Shown here: piece after piece, positions 53,880 through 64,000 of the stretch
How positions within the stretch are numbered: the stretch's first letter is position 1
Layout of the letters: each line of letters begins with the position of its first letter
NCBI RefSeq assembly: GCF_029784135.1
Contig: NC_073746.1
Location: 258,702,994 to 258,766,993, forward strand
Reading direction: 5' to 3'
Length of the DNA stretch: 64,000 bases
Source: Toxorhynchites rutilus septentrionalis
Taxonomy: Eukaryota > Arthropoda > Insecta > Diptera > Culicidae
Translations under genes and position numbers: made by a program
The notes under the pieces: generated by a model
The model's input: the letters and a program-made list of their open reading frames with translations, nothing else
Told to the model about the DNA's origin: nothing
The model's database searches: none

Positions 53880-56386
53880 CCATTGAACCGTTTTTTTTTT
53901 TTTTTTATTAAATCGTTTATTTTTACAGGCTCAGTTACATAAGTTTAAAGGAGCCAAACTCCTATTTGTATAGTTACAAGTATATATAAACATTTTTTAT
54001 TAATTCTAATGTTAATGAAGTAGAGAACCGATTACTCGCGGCTTGCTCGAGTTTAGAAGGGTGACATTTTGTTTCAGGAAAAGGATGGGATATAAGGATA
54101 TGTTGACAATGTTCACACTCACGTTCGCACTCACATTCATCATACTCAATTCTTAAGCCTATCTTATATCTAACATGTATTTACATTTCACCTTATTCTA
54201 TTGTTAGTAAGAAGGGATTTGATTTCTCGCGAAGGGAAAGGAAAAGGAGAATATAAGGATATAAGGACAATCACACACGAAGATTGATAGCTTTTAGGAA
54301 GACATATATTTGGGACATGTAATCAAGGTCTAAACCAGCTAACACATCTCTCACCGGCATATTGGGCTGCCTTCCTCTAGCCCGAAGAGAGTTTTCTAAA
54401 TTCGATCTGGCAACAAGATACTCCTCGCACGACCAAACAACGTGTTCGATGTCGTGGTAACCTTGGCCACAAGCACAGATATTGCCATCGGCAAGATTAA
54501 AACGAAAGAGTAGCGCGTCTAACGAACAGTGATTGGACATGAGTCGAGAGAAGGTGCGAATAAAGTCCCGACTTAAGTCCAGACTTTTGAACCATGGTTT
54601 GAGGCTAACCTTAGGGATAATCGAGTGAAACCACCGGCCCAATTCATCTTCGTTCCATTTACGTTGCCAGTTAGCGATGGTATTTTTACGGACTAAAGAA
54701 TAAAATTCATTGAAAGCGATTTGACGCTGATAAATATCGCCTTCAATTGCACCTACCTTTGCCAATGAGTCAGCCCTCTCGTTACCCGGAATTGAGCAAT
54801 GTGAAGGGACCCAGACAAAGGTAATGACATAACAGCGTCTGGATAAAGCACTCAAAATTTCTCGTATTCTCTCAAGGAAGTACGGCGAGTGCTTTTCCGG
54901 CCTCACTGAACGGATAGCTTCGACAGAGCTAAGACTATCCGTTACAATGTAATAGTGTTCAACAGGTCGTGAGGCGACGCTGTCCAGCGCCCAATGTATT
55001 GCTGCCAATTCAGCAATATACACAGAGCAAGGATTCTGAAGACTGTGGGAGGTGCTAAAAATTTCGTTGAACACTCCAAATCCTGTGGACTCATTCATAG
55101 AGGACCCATCAGTAAAGTACATATTATCACAATTGACACGCCCATACTTTGCATTGAAGATCGTAGGAATGATCCCCGATCGATGATAATCTGGAATTCC
55201 ATGGATTTTCTCCTTCATGAACAGATCAAAATGTACAGAGGAATTGATGTAGTCAGGAAAACAAACACGGTTGGGAGTATACGAAGAAGGATCAACCTGC
55301 ATGGAGATGAATTCATGATATGAGCTCATGAATCCAGAATGAAAATTTAGCTCGATAAGCTGCTCAAAATTTCCGATCACCAATGGGTTCATAACCTTAC
55401 ACCGGATGAGGAACCGAAGAGATAATAAATTGAAGCGATCTTTTAGTGGGAGTACGCCTGCCAAAACCTCGAGACTCATGGTATGCGTTGAGGGCATACA
55501 TCCCAACGCAATACGGAGACAAAGATACTGAATTCGATCGAGTTTAATTAAGTGTGTTTTGGCAGCTGATTGAAAACAGAAACTGCCATACTCCATCACT
55601 GAGAGAATAGTTGTTCGATACAACATTATAAGATCTTCGGGATGGGCTCCCCACCATGTGCCGGTAATTGTACGGAGAAAGTTTATTCTTTGTTGGCATT
55701 TTTTACTCAGATACCTAATATGGGCCCCCCAAGTACATTTGGAGTCGAACCAGACCCCAAGATACTTGAATGACATAGCATGAGTGATCGGTTTACCCAA
55801 AAGTTGAAGCTTTGGTTTTGCTGGTCTATGCTTCCTAGAAAAAACCACCATCTCTGTTTTCTCCGTGGAGAATTCGATCCCTAGCCCAATGGCCCAGGTT
55901 GAAAAATTGTTCAAAGTATCTTGTAAGGGTCCTTGCAGGTCGGATTCGTTTGATCCTACGACAGACACCACTCCGTCATCTGCAAGTTGTCTTAGGCTGC
56001 AATTTTGTGTAAGACAATTGTCGATGTCGCTTACATAGAAGTTGTACAAAAGGGGGCTTAAACATGAGCCCTGGGGAAGGCCCATGTAGGAGACCCGATT
56101 TACTGTCGAATCCCCGTGAGAAAAATTCAACTGTTTCTCACAAAGCAAGTTATATAACATATTATTCAACAGAGGCGACAGACCCCGAGAGTGTAATTTG
56201 TCTGACAAAACCTCTATTGAAACAGAATCAAAGGCCCCCTTTATGTCCAAGAATACTGAAGCCATTTGTTTTTTTTCGGCGTAAGCCATTTGAATTTCTG
56301 AAGAAAGCAACGCAAGACAATCATTCGTCCCCTTGCCCCTGCGGAACCCATATTGTGTATCTGAGAGTAAGCACCATTGAACCGTT
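53880..56386 (-). mobile_element. 5'-truncated non-LTR retrotransposon with RNase H (I/LOA-type), with its target duplication
   Basis: The insert (about 53893-56373) is flanked by the 13 bp duplication CCATTGAACCGTT at 53880-53892 and 56374-56386. A run of T on the plus strand, at 53891-53906, is its poly(A) tail. It lacks all 5' sequence up to the second RT block. RNase H after RT places it in the I/R1/LOA group. It was dead on arrival but is little decayed. Confidence 0.88.
54271..56373 (-). CDS. Reverse transcriptase-RNase H of the non-LTR element (N-terminally truncated)
   Basis: The open frame is continuous for about 700 codons. Numbering from the TTG at 56394 (flank), RT shows QYGFRRGKGT, Asp50 in FLDIKGAFD, GLPQGSCLSP and LADD at 137-140. 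LADD replaces the common YADD/FADD. A thumb follows (FKYLGVWFD, EYGSFCF). RNase H has Asp429 (FTDGSS), Glu462, Asp486 and a C-terminal PSHCSIPGNERADSLAK. A Cys/His motif (CACGQGYHDIEHVVWSC) lies near the end. Endonuclease and ORF1 are missing. Sequence right of 56373 belongs to the target. Confidence 0.93.
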   Translation of the reverse strand, partial: CLLSDTQYGFRRGKGTNDCLALLSSEIQMAYAEKKQMASVFLDIKGAFDSVSIEVLSDKLHSRGLSPLLNNMLYNLLCEKQLNFSHGDSTVNRVSYMGLPQGSCLSPLLYNFYVSDIDNCLTQNCSLRQLADDGVVSVVGSNESDLQGPLQDTLNNFSTWAIGLGIEFSTEKTEMVVFSRKHRPAKPKLQLLGKPITHAMSFKYLGVWFDSKCTWGAHIRYLSKKCQQRINFLRTITGTWWGAHPEDLIMLYRTTILSVMEYGSFCFQSAAKTHLIKLDRIQYLCLRIALGCMPSTHTMSLEVLAGVLPLKDRFNLLSLRFLIRCKVMNPLVIGNFEQLIELNFHSGFMSSYHEFISMQVDPSSYTPNRVCFPDYINSSVHFDLFMKEKIHGIPDYHRSGIIPTIFNAKYGRVNCDNMYFTDGSSMNESTGFGVFNEIFSTSHSLQNPCSVYIAELAAIHWALDSVASRPVEHYYIVTDSLSSVEAIRSVRPEKHSPYFLERIREILSALSRRCYVITFVWVPSHCSIPGNERADSLAKVGAIEGDIYQRQIAFNEFYSLVRKNTIANWQRKWNEDELGRWFHSIIPKVSLKPWFKSLDLSRDFIRTFSRLMSNHCSLDALLFRFNLADGNICACGQGYHDIEHVVWSCEEYLVARSNLENSLRARGRQPNMPVRDVLAGLDLDYMSQIYVFLKAINLRV

Positions 56387-56765
56387 GGCAACAAACATTC
56401 AAAGGATTATTTTATCCGTATAGAGTACGATGCGCTACTTGCTGGAACAAAACAAATTGTCTGGTTGATCTACCTGGAGCGTTGATTCGAAGCCTACCCA
56501 AAAGTTCTACACAGTCAAGGATATTGCTAAGAAGGTCGAAAATCAGCAGTCTCTGGAGAAACTACGTCGTTTTTGCAGTATCGGTAAGTTGTTCTCAGTG
56601 CGCAGTGTTCCTCATATAAGGTCAGATGTTGGTCGCTGCGCAACGGAAGATGACGAAGGGCATATCGGATGAAAGTTTTCTGCACACGTTCTAGGCGAAC
56701 GATGTGAACAGCGTGGTATGGGGCCCAAACAGTGACACCGTATTTCCGTAGACAACTTTAAGTCA
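56387..56765 (-). pseudogene. Older non-LTR relic used as insertion target
   Basis: In broken frames the minus strand reads YGVTVWAPYHAVHIVRLERV and, further on, NAPGRSTRQFVLFQQVAHRT. It resumes left of the insert at about 53830-53880 (EFDLTRNLFNIRI). This is the post-thumb region of a jockey/I-like element, the same kind as 47050-47390. Confidence 0.6.
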
Positions 56766-56879
56766 ATAGATGATTCTACATGAAAAACTATATATCGGCC
56801 ATACCACGCCAAACCGATATAGTGGTTAACAGGTTTTCGATAAAATTGGTAGTTTTGTTCCTTATCGCAAAATATAAGA

Positions 56880-57620
56880 CCCGTATTTTTTCATTTTTTT
56901 CATTAGGGTGCCCATTTCAATTTTATGGTGGTCCTAAAAATCAACTTTTCCCAATGTCCTATCTTTCGGATCATTACCATTGCTTTTAAACGATCGGATA
57001 TGGTTTGCTGAGCTACTTCAAATCTATCTGAAAGTTCTTGTTGCGTTTGTGACGGATCTTGATCGAGTAAAGCATACCATTCTTCATCTTCAAATGTTGT
57101 TTACGCTTTAAATTATTGACATATACTGAAAAAGACGCGCAATGACAGTAGCTTTCCAACGAATGTCTGAAAATTTGATTCACTGGAATAATAATCAAGT
57201 GACGCCATCTGTTTTAAAATCGAGGAAATTACCGGTACACATAATAATTAGTAAAATATTATACTTGCAAAAATTTTGAATTTTTGTTTTCGTAATTGTT
57301 GATTATATTTGTTTTTTTTTGTTGTTTTCATGGCTTTGGACTAGAGGACGCCATATTTTTCATATTTTTTCCTGAAAGTAGAAGTTTTTTTTACAAAATA
57401 TATCCAAAAATCAGAGATGTGATTTTTGTCGTTTTTAAGTATAGTTTTAAGTTTTAAAAATAGGATCGTCTATTCTTATAGGAATATTCAACGAAGACTG
57501 AAAACAAGATTGTCTTGAAAAATCATGATTTAAAAACGAAGAAAAACATATCTTTCATTTTTGGATATATGATGTAAAAAAAGCCTCAACTTTTAGGAGA
57601 ATCTTTTCGAAATAGCAATT
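56880..57620. repeat. AT-rich dispersed repeat family D, second copy
   Basis: It shares ATTAGGGTGCCCATTTC-type and ATATCCAAAAATCAG sequences with 14570-15620, and again an inverted partner (57390-57420 with 57550-57580). No ORF. Confidence 0.5.
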
Positions 57621-60600
57621 TGGAATATGAATTTCATCAGTCACTGGCAACAATGGATAGTTTTTCAAACATCTTTTTTCGGATGTTTTCATTTATTCAA
57701 CAACTGGTCCAGATCTGACAGAAAAGTGGTTTTGAATCGACAACGCTTTTTATGAGAATTTGTTTCGATTTACGTGATGCCTCACGAGATGAAACAGCTT
57801 TTAACTACATATAAAAAATAGAAATGTTATAAAAAAAAAGTTCTAAAACACAATTTTTAATATTAAATGGCTGCCATTTGTGTAATTTTTTTTTGGCTCG
57901 TCCGAGGTTCATACCATAGCAGCATCTTCACTCATTAAGAATCTATTGGATTATTTCGTTTTCGAATAACCAGAAGGACTGAAATCGTATATGACATGGC
58001 AATGTTTTTTTTTAGCACTCCCAATTTTTCAGCTTGTTACTTTTAATATTTAGTTTTTTTTTTCGTTTGAGTATGTTTTTGTTCTTGAAAGATTGTGAAC
58101 AAATAATAGAGTGAAGGATAGTAAAAATATTCTTTGTTTTATTTGCTTATAACTCGTTACATAACCTGTTACTTAGTCGTGACGGTCTCGATCTGGTAAT
58201 TCCGGATCGAGAAAATCGAGAAAAACGCTCTCTGTTAAGTATGTGGTTCAATTCGCATCTTCCTTCGAATCCATGAAAATTATATTTTGAATTGTATTAG
58301 ACCCATTTCAGTGTGACGAGTCAATGTATCTTGCCTCAAGAAAAACATGTTTTCACGTATTCTTCTATATGGCACACGAATTCCAAAAAGTAAAATTGAG
58401 AGATATTTGCAACAAGAATCATCAGTTGGAGAATATTTTATAATTAAATTCGCTTATTACCAATCATATACTTTTGTGACGTAACAACACCTGACTTTTC
58501 ACAGTATCCGATGTTTAAACATAAGAGTTGTATTTTCAGCTTCGTTTCAAAACATACAAATGAACTTATTTGCCAACAATAGACGAACGTAAATTCCAGT
58601 ATATTCAGTTTTCCTGAAAACTTGCAAGAACCTTACATATATCGGCATGCATTTTGCGACGTGACAACACGCTCTGTTTGAAAAACAGAATCCACAAGCG
58701 TTCTCACGTTACAATATCAAACAAAATATATTAAATATCAATTTTACCGTATTATAGAATGATATATATTAATTTTTATGTTAGTTCTTCTTATGAATTC
58801 TTCTCACTTTCTTGTGAGATCTCATTTCCCCTTCCAAGGATCGTACCAAGAAATTTTTCAAGCTTTAAAATCTGTTTTGTTGGTGCATACTGTCATAGAA
58901 TGAGTCATTAGTATTGACTAAAATCAATTCAGGTTGATTCATTCTTAAAAAAATCTACCCTTTTCCCCGCAAATACGCTGTTGGAAGCTCATAATGATTA
59001 TTAGAAAATAAGGACCGAAAATTCGAATAACAATTTTTCGCAGAGATCACCCTCACTACTTCTCGATTCTGCTTACGAAACAACGAAAAACCATGAGTTA
59101 ATTAAAAAGACTCCAACAGAAGACAGATTGTGGGCAAGGCATAGCCAGTGGAATTCACAGGATCTAAACGGAGCAAAAACAAAAGTAATTCCTCTACCAA
59201 ACAGGGTAGGGTGAGTTACTCCGTTTTTCACGACGCCACTATCCCATACATGTTCGGGGCAAGGACCGGAAGGGTGGAGTCCGGGCAGTGGGGAAAAGTC
59301 TGAGGCTATTGTGTTTCACCCGGTGCCAGCGTCTCTAAAAGTGAAACGCCAGTGGAACAATCGGCGAACTCCACATGATGATTATATGTGACAGCAAGTG
59401 GGACAAAAAGCAGGATCTCCCCAGCTGCGGGGAAGGACGCTGTTTCATTAAAGCGTTTTAATGAAAGCGCCAGTTGACAGCTGGAAAACTCTCGGTCTGT
59501 ATGTTTCGCTTGTGTTTTTCAGGGGCTGTATTGTTGTTGTTGTAGTTATTTTTTTAGTTTAATTCAAGCGCTATGATTACCATGACTGGGAAAAATTGTT
59601 TAAATGCTGGAAACTTTTAATGGTTACTGAAACCGGCATTGATCCCAAATTTTATGAAGCCATGTTGAAAAACTCCTCCAACAGTTGCCCAATGAAATCT
59701 GGTCTGATTGTAATTGCAGGGAAAAAAGATAACACACATTATCCCGGCAAATATTCGTGAAATCCGTTTAATGGTGAGTTGTCTGCCTCGTGAATAAGCG
59801 ACCGGTGCTCTGCAGCCACCCACCCGGATTAAATTATCTTACTTCGACAATCTTTCTCCCAACCCAAAAACAATCCCGAGCCCCACGAATAATGGCGAGC
59901 GGAATTGATGAGACTAATTATCACGCTTTCGTTGACCATCTGGTGGGCCTTTACCGAGGGAACTAATTGTCGGGTTTGGTCAGCGATTGTTCGACAGAAT
60001 TGGGGTAATAAGATTCATTACTTGTCCATTTACCCGTTGGCGGTTGCGGTTGGCGTTTGGGATGATTGAGAGAAAATTGTCGACCTGGCAGGTGCTGTGA
60101 TTTCCTGGGGATTTTGCTGACAATTTTGGAAAGTAGAATCCACGCCACCGATCCAATAATTAAATGCATAGAATGATATCTGATTTGACCATTCGCTCAA
60201 CCCGAAACCGAAACCTAATTTAGGTTCTATCTTCCCGAAAATTTCAGTTTCAATTCAGAAACTTGAACCAGGGATTATCATGTTTCGACCAGTGTCACAA
60301 CACGTTACGCCCAACGAATTCAAACGACGCTGCATCCATCTCATCAATCGGAAATATAAACAAATACACGTCACACAGATTTGTTGAGATTCCATGTCCC
60401 ATTCCTGTTAGTTCAAATTCCCTTTCGATCGCAGCTGAAGATTTTTGACCCTGCTTTCGGATATTTCTGTCGTTCCCCTAAGTCAAAGTGCATAGCTTCT
60501 GGTGTTTATTTTTTATTTGTTTTTTATTTGATGTATTCTTCCCTGCATTGTGCGCGATGGTTCGTATGTAAATGCTGATTCTAGAGATGAAATATGGGAA

Positions 60601-61629
60601 GCGCGTTTGAAATTTGACCCGAAGCCCTCGTTCGCTTTTTGTTTCGATTCCACGACAAACATCGTGGTGATATCCTCCACTCGGGACTGCCGAGGAACAG
60701 GATGACATCAGGCAGGCGAAGTTCCTTCGTTGGTCCGTAGGGGGAAGTGTTCTTTCTCGTATGCGCTTAGGGTACACCTCTCCCACTTCAGGTTTCGGTT
60801 TTAAGGGTTGATAGTGGTGAAAACCGGTGCACGATGTACAAGTAATTGGACCCTTCAAACGAGATTAATGTCAACCGGGAGTGTTGAATTTCGATGATAG
60901 GTAAATGAACTTCTAAGCGAGTATAAAGTTTGCTACCGCCAGCGGGAAGTTGATATGACGCTTGACTGCTTTGAGCTATTCTAGACACTGACATGCAGGG
61001 AGATTTATTGACGGCAATTTTTTATAGCCTACTCAGCAGCAGATGGTGGGAATTTGATCAACTAAATGCACCGTGAACGCTCTGTGGGTCACTCAAGAGT
61101 GAAATCGGGAAGTGAACACAGTTTGAAACTGACATGAGAAAACTGGAAGACCGAAACAAGTGGAAGTTTGATGGAATATCTAGCACGAACGAGTTAACTT
61201 GTTCCCAGACTTAAAACGTTATGTGTGTGGTCTCCACTTTTGCAGTGGAAACGAGAGGGAGATTCCCAAATTATCGTTTCTGAACGGAAGCGCTTTTCAT
61301 TTCTGACAGCCGATCAAAAAATACACTTGTATACCACAATGTCGAAAGCAAACTGTTTTATTTTTCAGGTCTAGAAAAACACATCATAAAACACGTTCAA
61401 GAATGATTACAGACAAAAGCAATTTCTCGGTGTAGATATTCGAACAATACTTGTCTGATATAATTGGCTGTCTTTCGAAAAAAAATGAAATGGTAAGATG
61501 TTCGGTCTCTCAACAAAGACATCTCATATACTATATTTTTTAGACATGATATCTTAGACTTTCACATCTTAATCGTAGGTCATGTCGACCACTTTATCAC
61601 TTTCTGTCTTGATCATGCGTAACCAGTAG
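57621..61629. other. 4 kb without a recognisable gene
   Basis: 57620-59000 is AT-rich. 59000-61300 is more complex, with scattered short frames (the longest is 126 codons at 60478-60858) that show no domain. I see no support for a gene. Confidence 0.4.
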
Positions 61630-62346
61630 AGTGCCAATGGATGTATGGGAAAAAAGTGACCTTCGAATTTTCAAAGAGAACTTGATTTAAAAATGTTGAT
61701 TCCCACGAAAAACTACCCTATGTAAAATATCAGCTCAATCGTACTTCATTTACTAGTGTCGCACAGCCGACGTTTGCGTTTTTTGAAAACCGAAAAATCA
61801 CCCAAGGGGGGGTTTTCGAAAAAAAAATTTTTTGAGTCCAAATGTCTTCAAATTGCATGAAACGTCGAGATCTACTACTACTGTCTTGGAAAAAAAGTAA
61901 AAAATCGACACTCTCGGACACTCATTTTTCGGAATACGAGGCAAACGTATGGTTTAGGGTGCCAATGAAAATCGTCATATCGATTTTTCGCACGGGACTT
62001 CCTGCGAAATATTGATTTGCACGATAAAATACCCTATGCAAATAATTGTCGCAGATGTCAAAATTTAAGGTTTCTGAAAATCGATAAATAACCCAAGGAA
62101 AGGAAATCAGGGTTTTTAAAAAAAATTGGAATCAGAAATTTTTTTTTCGAAAACCCCGATTTCTTTTACTCCTCCCCTAAGGTGATTTTTCGATTTTCAA
62201 AAAACTCAAACTTTGACGGCTGTGCGATACTAGTAAATGAAGTCCGTTTGAGCTGATATTTTACACAGGGTAGTTTTTCGAGGGAATCAACAATTTTAAT
62301 CAAGTTCCGTTTGAAAATTCGAGATGACCATTTTCATTGACAGTCA
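61630..62346. repeat. Foldback-type repeat with ~170 bp arms and a third unit
   Basis: 61660-61830 and 62150-62330 are inverted copies, sharing AAAATATCAGCTCAA, TTCATTTACTAGT, GCACAGCCG and CGAAAAATCACC. A more diverged third unit, 61950-62100, is in the left-arm orientation (AGGGTGCCAATG at its start). No ORF. The arms should form a strong hairpin. Confidence 0.7.
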
Positions 62347-62352
62347 AATCTA

Positions 62353-63602
62353 TATATCTATATATATAAATGGATTTCTGTCTGTCTATCTGATTCTTAT
62401 GGACTCGGAAACTACTGAACCGATCAACATGAAAATTGGTATGTAGGGGTTTTTGGGGTCGGGGAAGCTTTTCGTGATAGTTGGAGACCCCTCCCTCCTA
62501 TCTAAGGGGGGGTTGTCAAATAAATGGAACACGACTCTCCACCATAGCTGGATAGCTGCCATACAAATGAAACACAAATTTCTGCATTACTCGAGAGTTA
62601 ATCAAGCAAATGAAACCAAATTTGGCATGTGAAGGTTTTAGGGTGCAATAAATGTTTCTATGATGGTTAGACACTCCTCTTGCTCTCTAAGGGTGGGCTG
62701 TCATACAAATGAAACTCAAACTTCTGCATAACTGGAAAACTAATCAAGAAAATGGAGCCAAATTTGGCATGTGAAGGTTTTACGGGGCACGAAACGTTTC
62801 TATGGTGAATACACTCCTCCCCCCTTTCTAAGGGGAGCTGCCATACAAACGAAACACAAACTTCTGCATAACTCTAGATCTAATCAAGCACAATTTGCGA
62901 TGTGAGAGTTTTAGGGTATGAGAAATGTTTCTATGATGGTATGAACCCCTTCCTCCTCTGGAATGGATAGGGGGTCCCATAAAATATTACACATATTTCA
63001 AACAAAAATATTCCAAACAAACATGACAATAGGAAATTTTTGGAATACTCTGAAGGAAAAACGGAAAATTCGGAAAATTTAATTCCCATTTGTTCTACAA
63101 TTAAATAGTGACAAGTTCTGTTAGTTCATTTGATGTTTGCGCTAGCGAAATTGATCTTTGTTCTAAACTGGAAATGGATTGTAATGTGATGAAACGCACT
63201 CCTATATCTTCTTCTATCTATACCAAAAAAAGGGATCGCCGGATGTGTTGATAAGAGCAGACCTCGAGGAAGGAATTATCCGACTTAGGGCTGTCTTTAT
63301 TCTATCATATTTTCTGTATAAAACATTTATTCCATGTAACGGAGAAACATGTTATTTGCAAGTGGTTGAAAAATCTTGAACGAGAATTGTGTCTGAAAAT
63401 AATCTGATATTATAATGATGAGTTTTGGTAGAAGTATTAGGAATTTTATAGTAAAAGGTAAATTTAACAGGGTCGATAGAAGATCAACCAATTAACAGTT
63501 CTGCGATTTAACCCATGAACTTGCGCTTAGTAAAAAACGTGAATGTTCGAAGGTATAACAAAAAACAAATTTTAGGCGGGACGAAGTTTGCCGGGTCAGC
63601 TA
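62353..63602 (-). repeat. Repeat family A, copy 4 (near full length)
   Basis: In minus orientation it starts CTAGCTGACCCGGCAAAC (right end, 63602) and ends with the GACAGACAG and TATATATAGATATATAG tail at about 62353-62395. About four monomers with TTTCATTTGTATGGCAG-like cores lie at 62540-62960. At 1.25 kb it is the best reference copy for the family. Confidence 0.65.
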
Positions 63603-63949
63603 GTGAACCGATAAATTTAAAATTCAAAGTACAGGCACACTTTTTTTTGTGCGAGGGAAAAGGACCGCACAAAAAAATCGTACAAAACTTTAAAAATCGA
63701 GTTAGGTACACAATTTGGAAAAAAATGGCGGTAGATAGGGATCGCATAAAAAAGTTTCCCCCAAGAAAAAAAGTCGAATCCACGCCGTTCACCGTTAGAT
63801 TTCCTTTTGTTTCCCGGCTTTTCGATGAGACAGTTTGCTTTTTCGGTTGCGCATGGCTCTGTTGTACTTTTAGTTACATGGCGAAAATTGTCGCTATCAG
63901 AAATCATGCCATGCGCCACTTAGAGCATTTGATGGAAGGATGGAGATGA
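63515..63949 (+). other. Unassigned 144 codon frame overlapping family A
   Basis: The first about 30 codons lie in the family A head, so the frame start is not genuine. The rest is basic, then hydrophobic with several Cys (CFFGCAWLCC). A frame of similar size overlaps on the other strand. I do not recognise it; it is probably non-coding. Confidence 0.25.
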
Positions 63950-64000
63950 TTTGAGAAGTAGATAATTTAGACGCAAATATGCTTTTTTCGCGCTGAGATG

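Noticed and set aside
55000..56423. Plus-strand ORFs at 54994-55323 and 56064-56423
   Set aside because: Antisense shadows of the RT-RNase H frame, without domains.
63508..63949. Overlapping ORFs on both strands at the window end
   Set aside because: Part lies in repeat family A. Opposite-strand frames of similar length argue against real coding.

Overview
The window looks like TE-rich insect DNA, most probably from a culicine mosquito (Aedes-like). The evidence is AT-rich sequence with insect-type splice sites, a 7 kb intron packed with repeats, a DD37E mariner relic of the kind known from mosquitoes, and a tRNA-derived SINE resembling Feilai of Aedes. No bacterial, rRNA, true tRNA or CRISPR features were seen. 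The species is inferred, not proven.

Layout. (1) 0.6-18.1 kb: a very large inverted repeat. Two arms of about 2.1 kb (623-2735 and 16010-18141) face each other, and each arm is itself built from an inverted pair of about 400 bp units. The spacer holds a Tc1-like transposon (3869-13732) that was split by a young 8.87 kb Ty3/gypsy-type LTR retrotransposon (3964-12830, minus strand, 947 bp LTRs differing at 6 positions, 4 bp target duplication AACT). (2) 18.1-22.8 kb: non-coding sequence with hairpin-forming and direct repeats. (3) 23.6-32.2 kb: the only recognisable host gene, on the minus strand. It has three coding exons, in-phase splice sites and a 526 aa product: a secreted, leucine-rich-repeat, probably GPI-anchored cell-surface protein, best described as connectin-like. 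Its large second intron contains repeat families A and B. (4) 32.3-46 kb: the upstream flank, with more family B copies, two SINE copies, a pogo-like relic and long stretches where nothing is recognisable. (5) 46-57 kb: a transposon graveyard. It holds a DD37E mariner end, pieces of non-LTR reverse transcriptases, two further mariner-like relics, and a 5'-truncated RNase H-bearing non-LTR retrotransposon (53893-56373) with a 13 bp target duplication, inserted into an older non-LTR relic. (6) 57-64 kb: an AT-rich repeat, a long unannotatable stretch, a three-unit foldback repeat and another family A copy.

How it fits together. Apart from the LRR gene, nearly all structure is mobile-element history: nested insertions, deletion derivatives and inverted repeats. 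The least explained features are the nested inverted-repeat system around the gypsy element, whose arms carry promoter-like and splice-donor-like sequence in divergent orientation, and repeat family B, whose ends share a 16 bp palindrome (GACGTAGGACTACGTC type) and whose body carries a conserved TATA/initiator pair.
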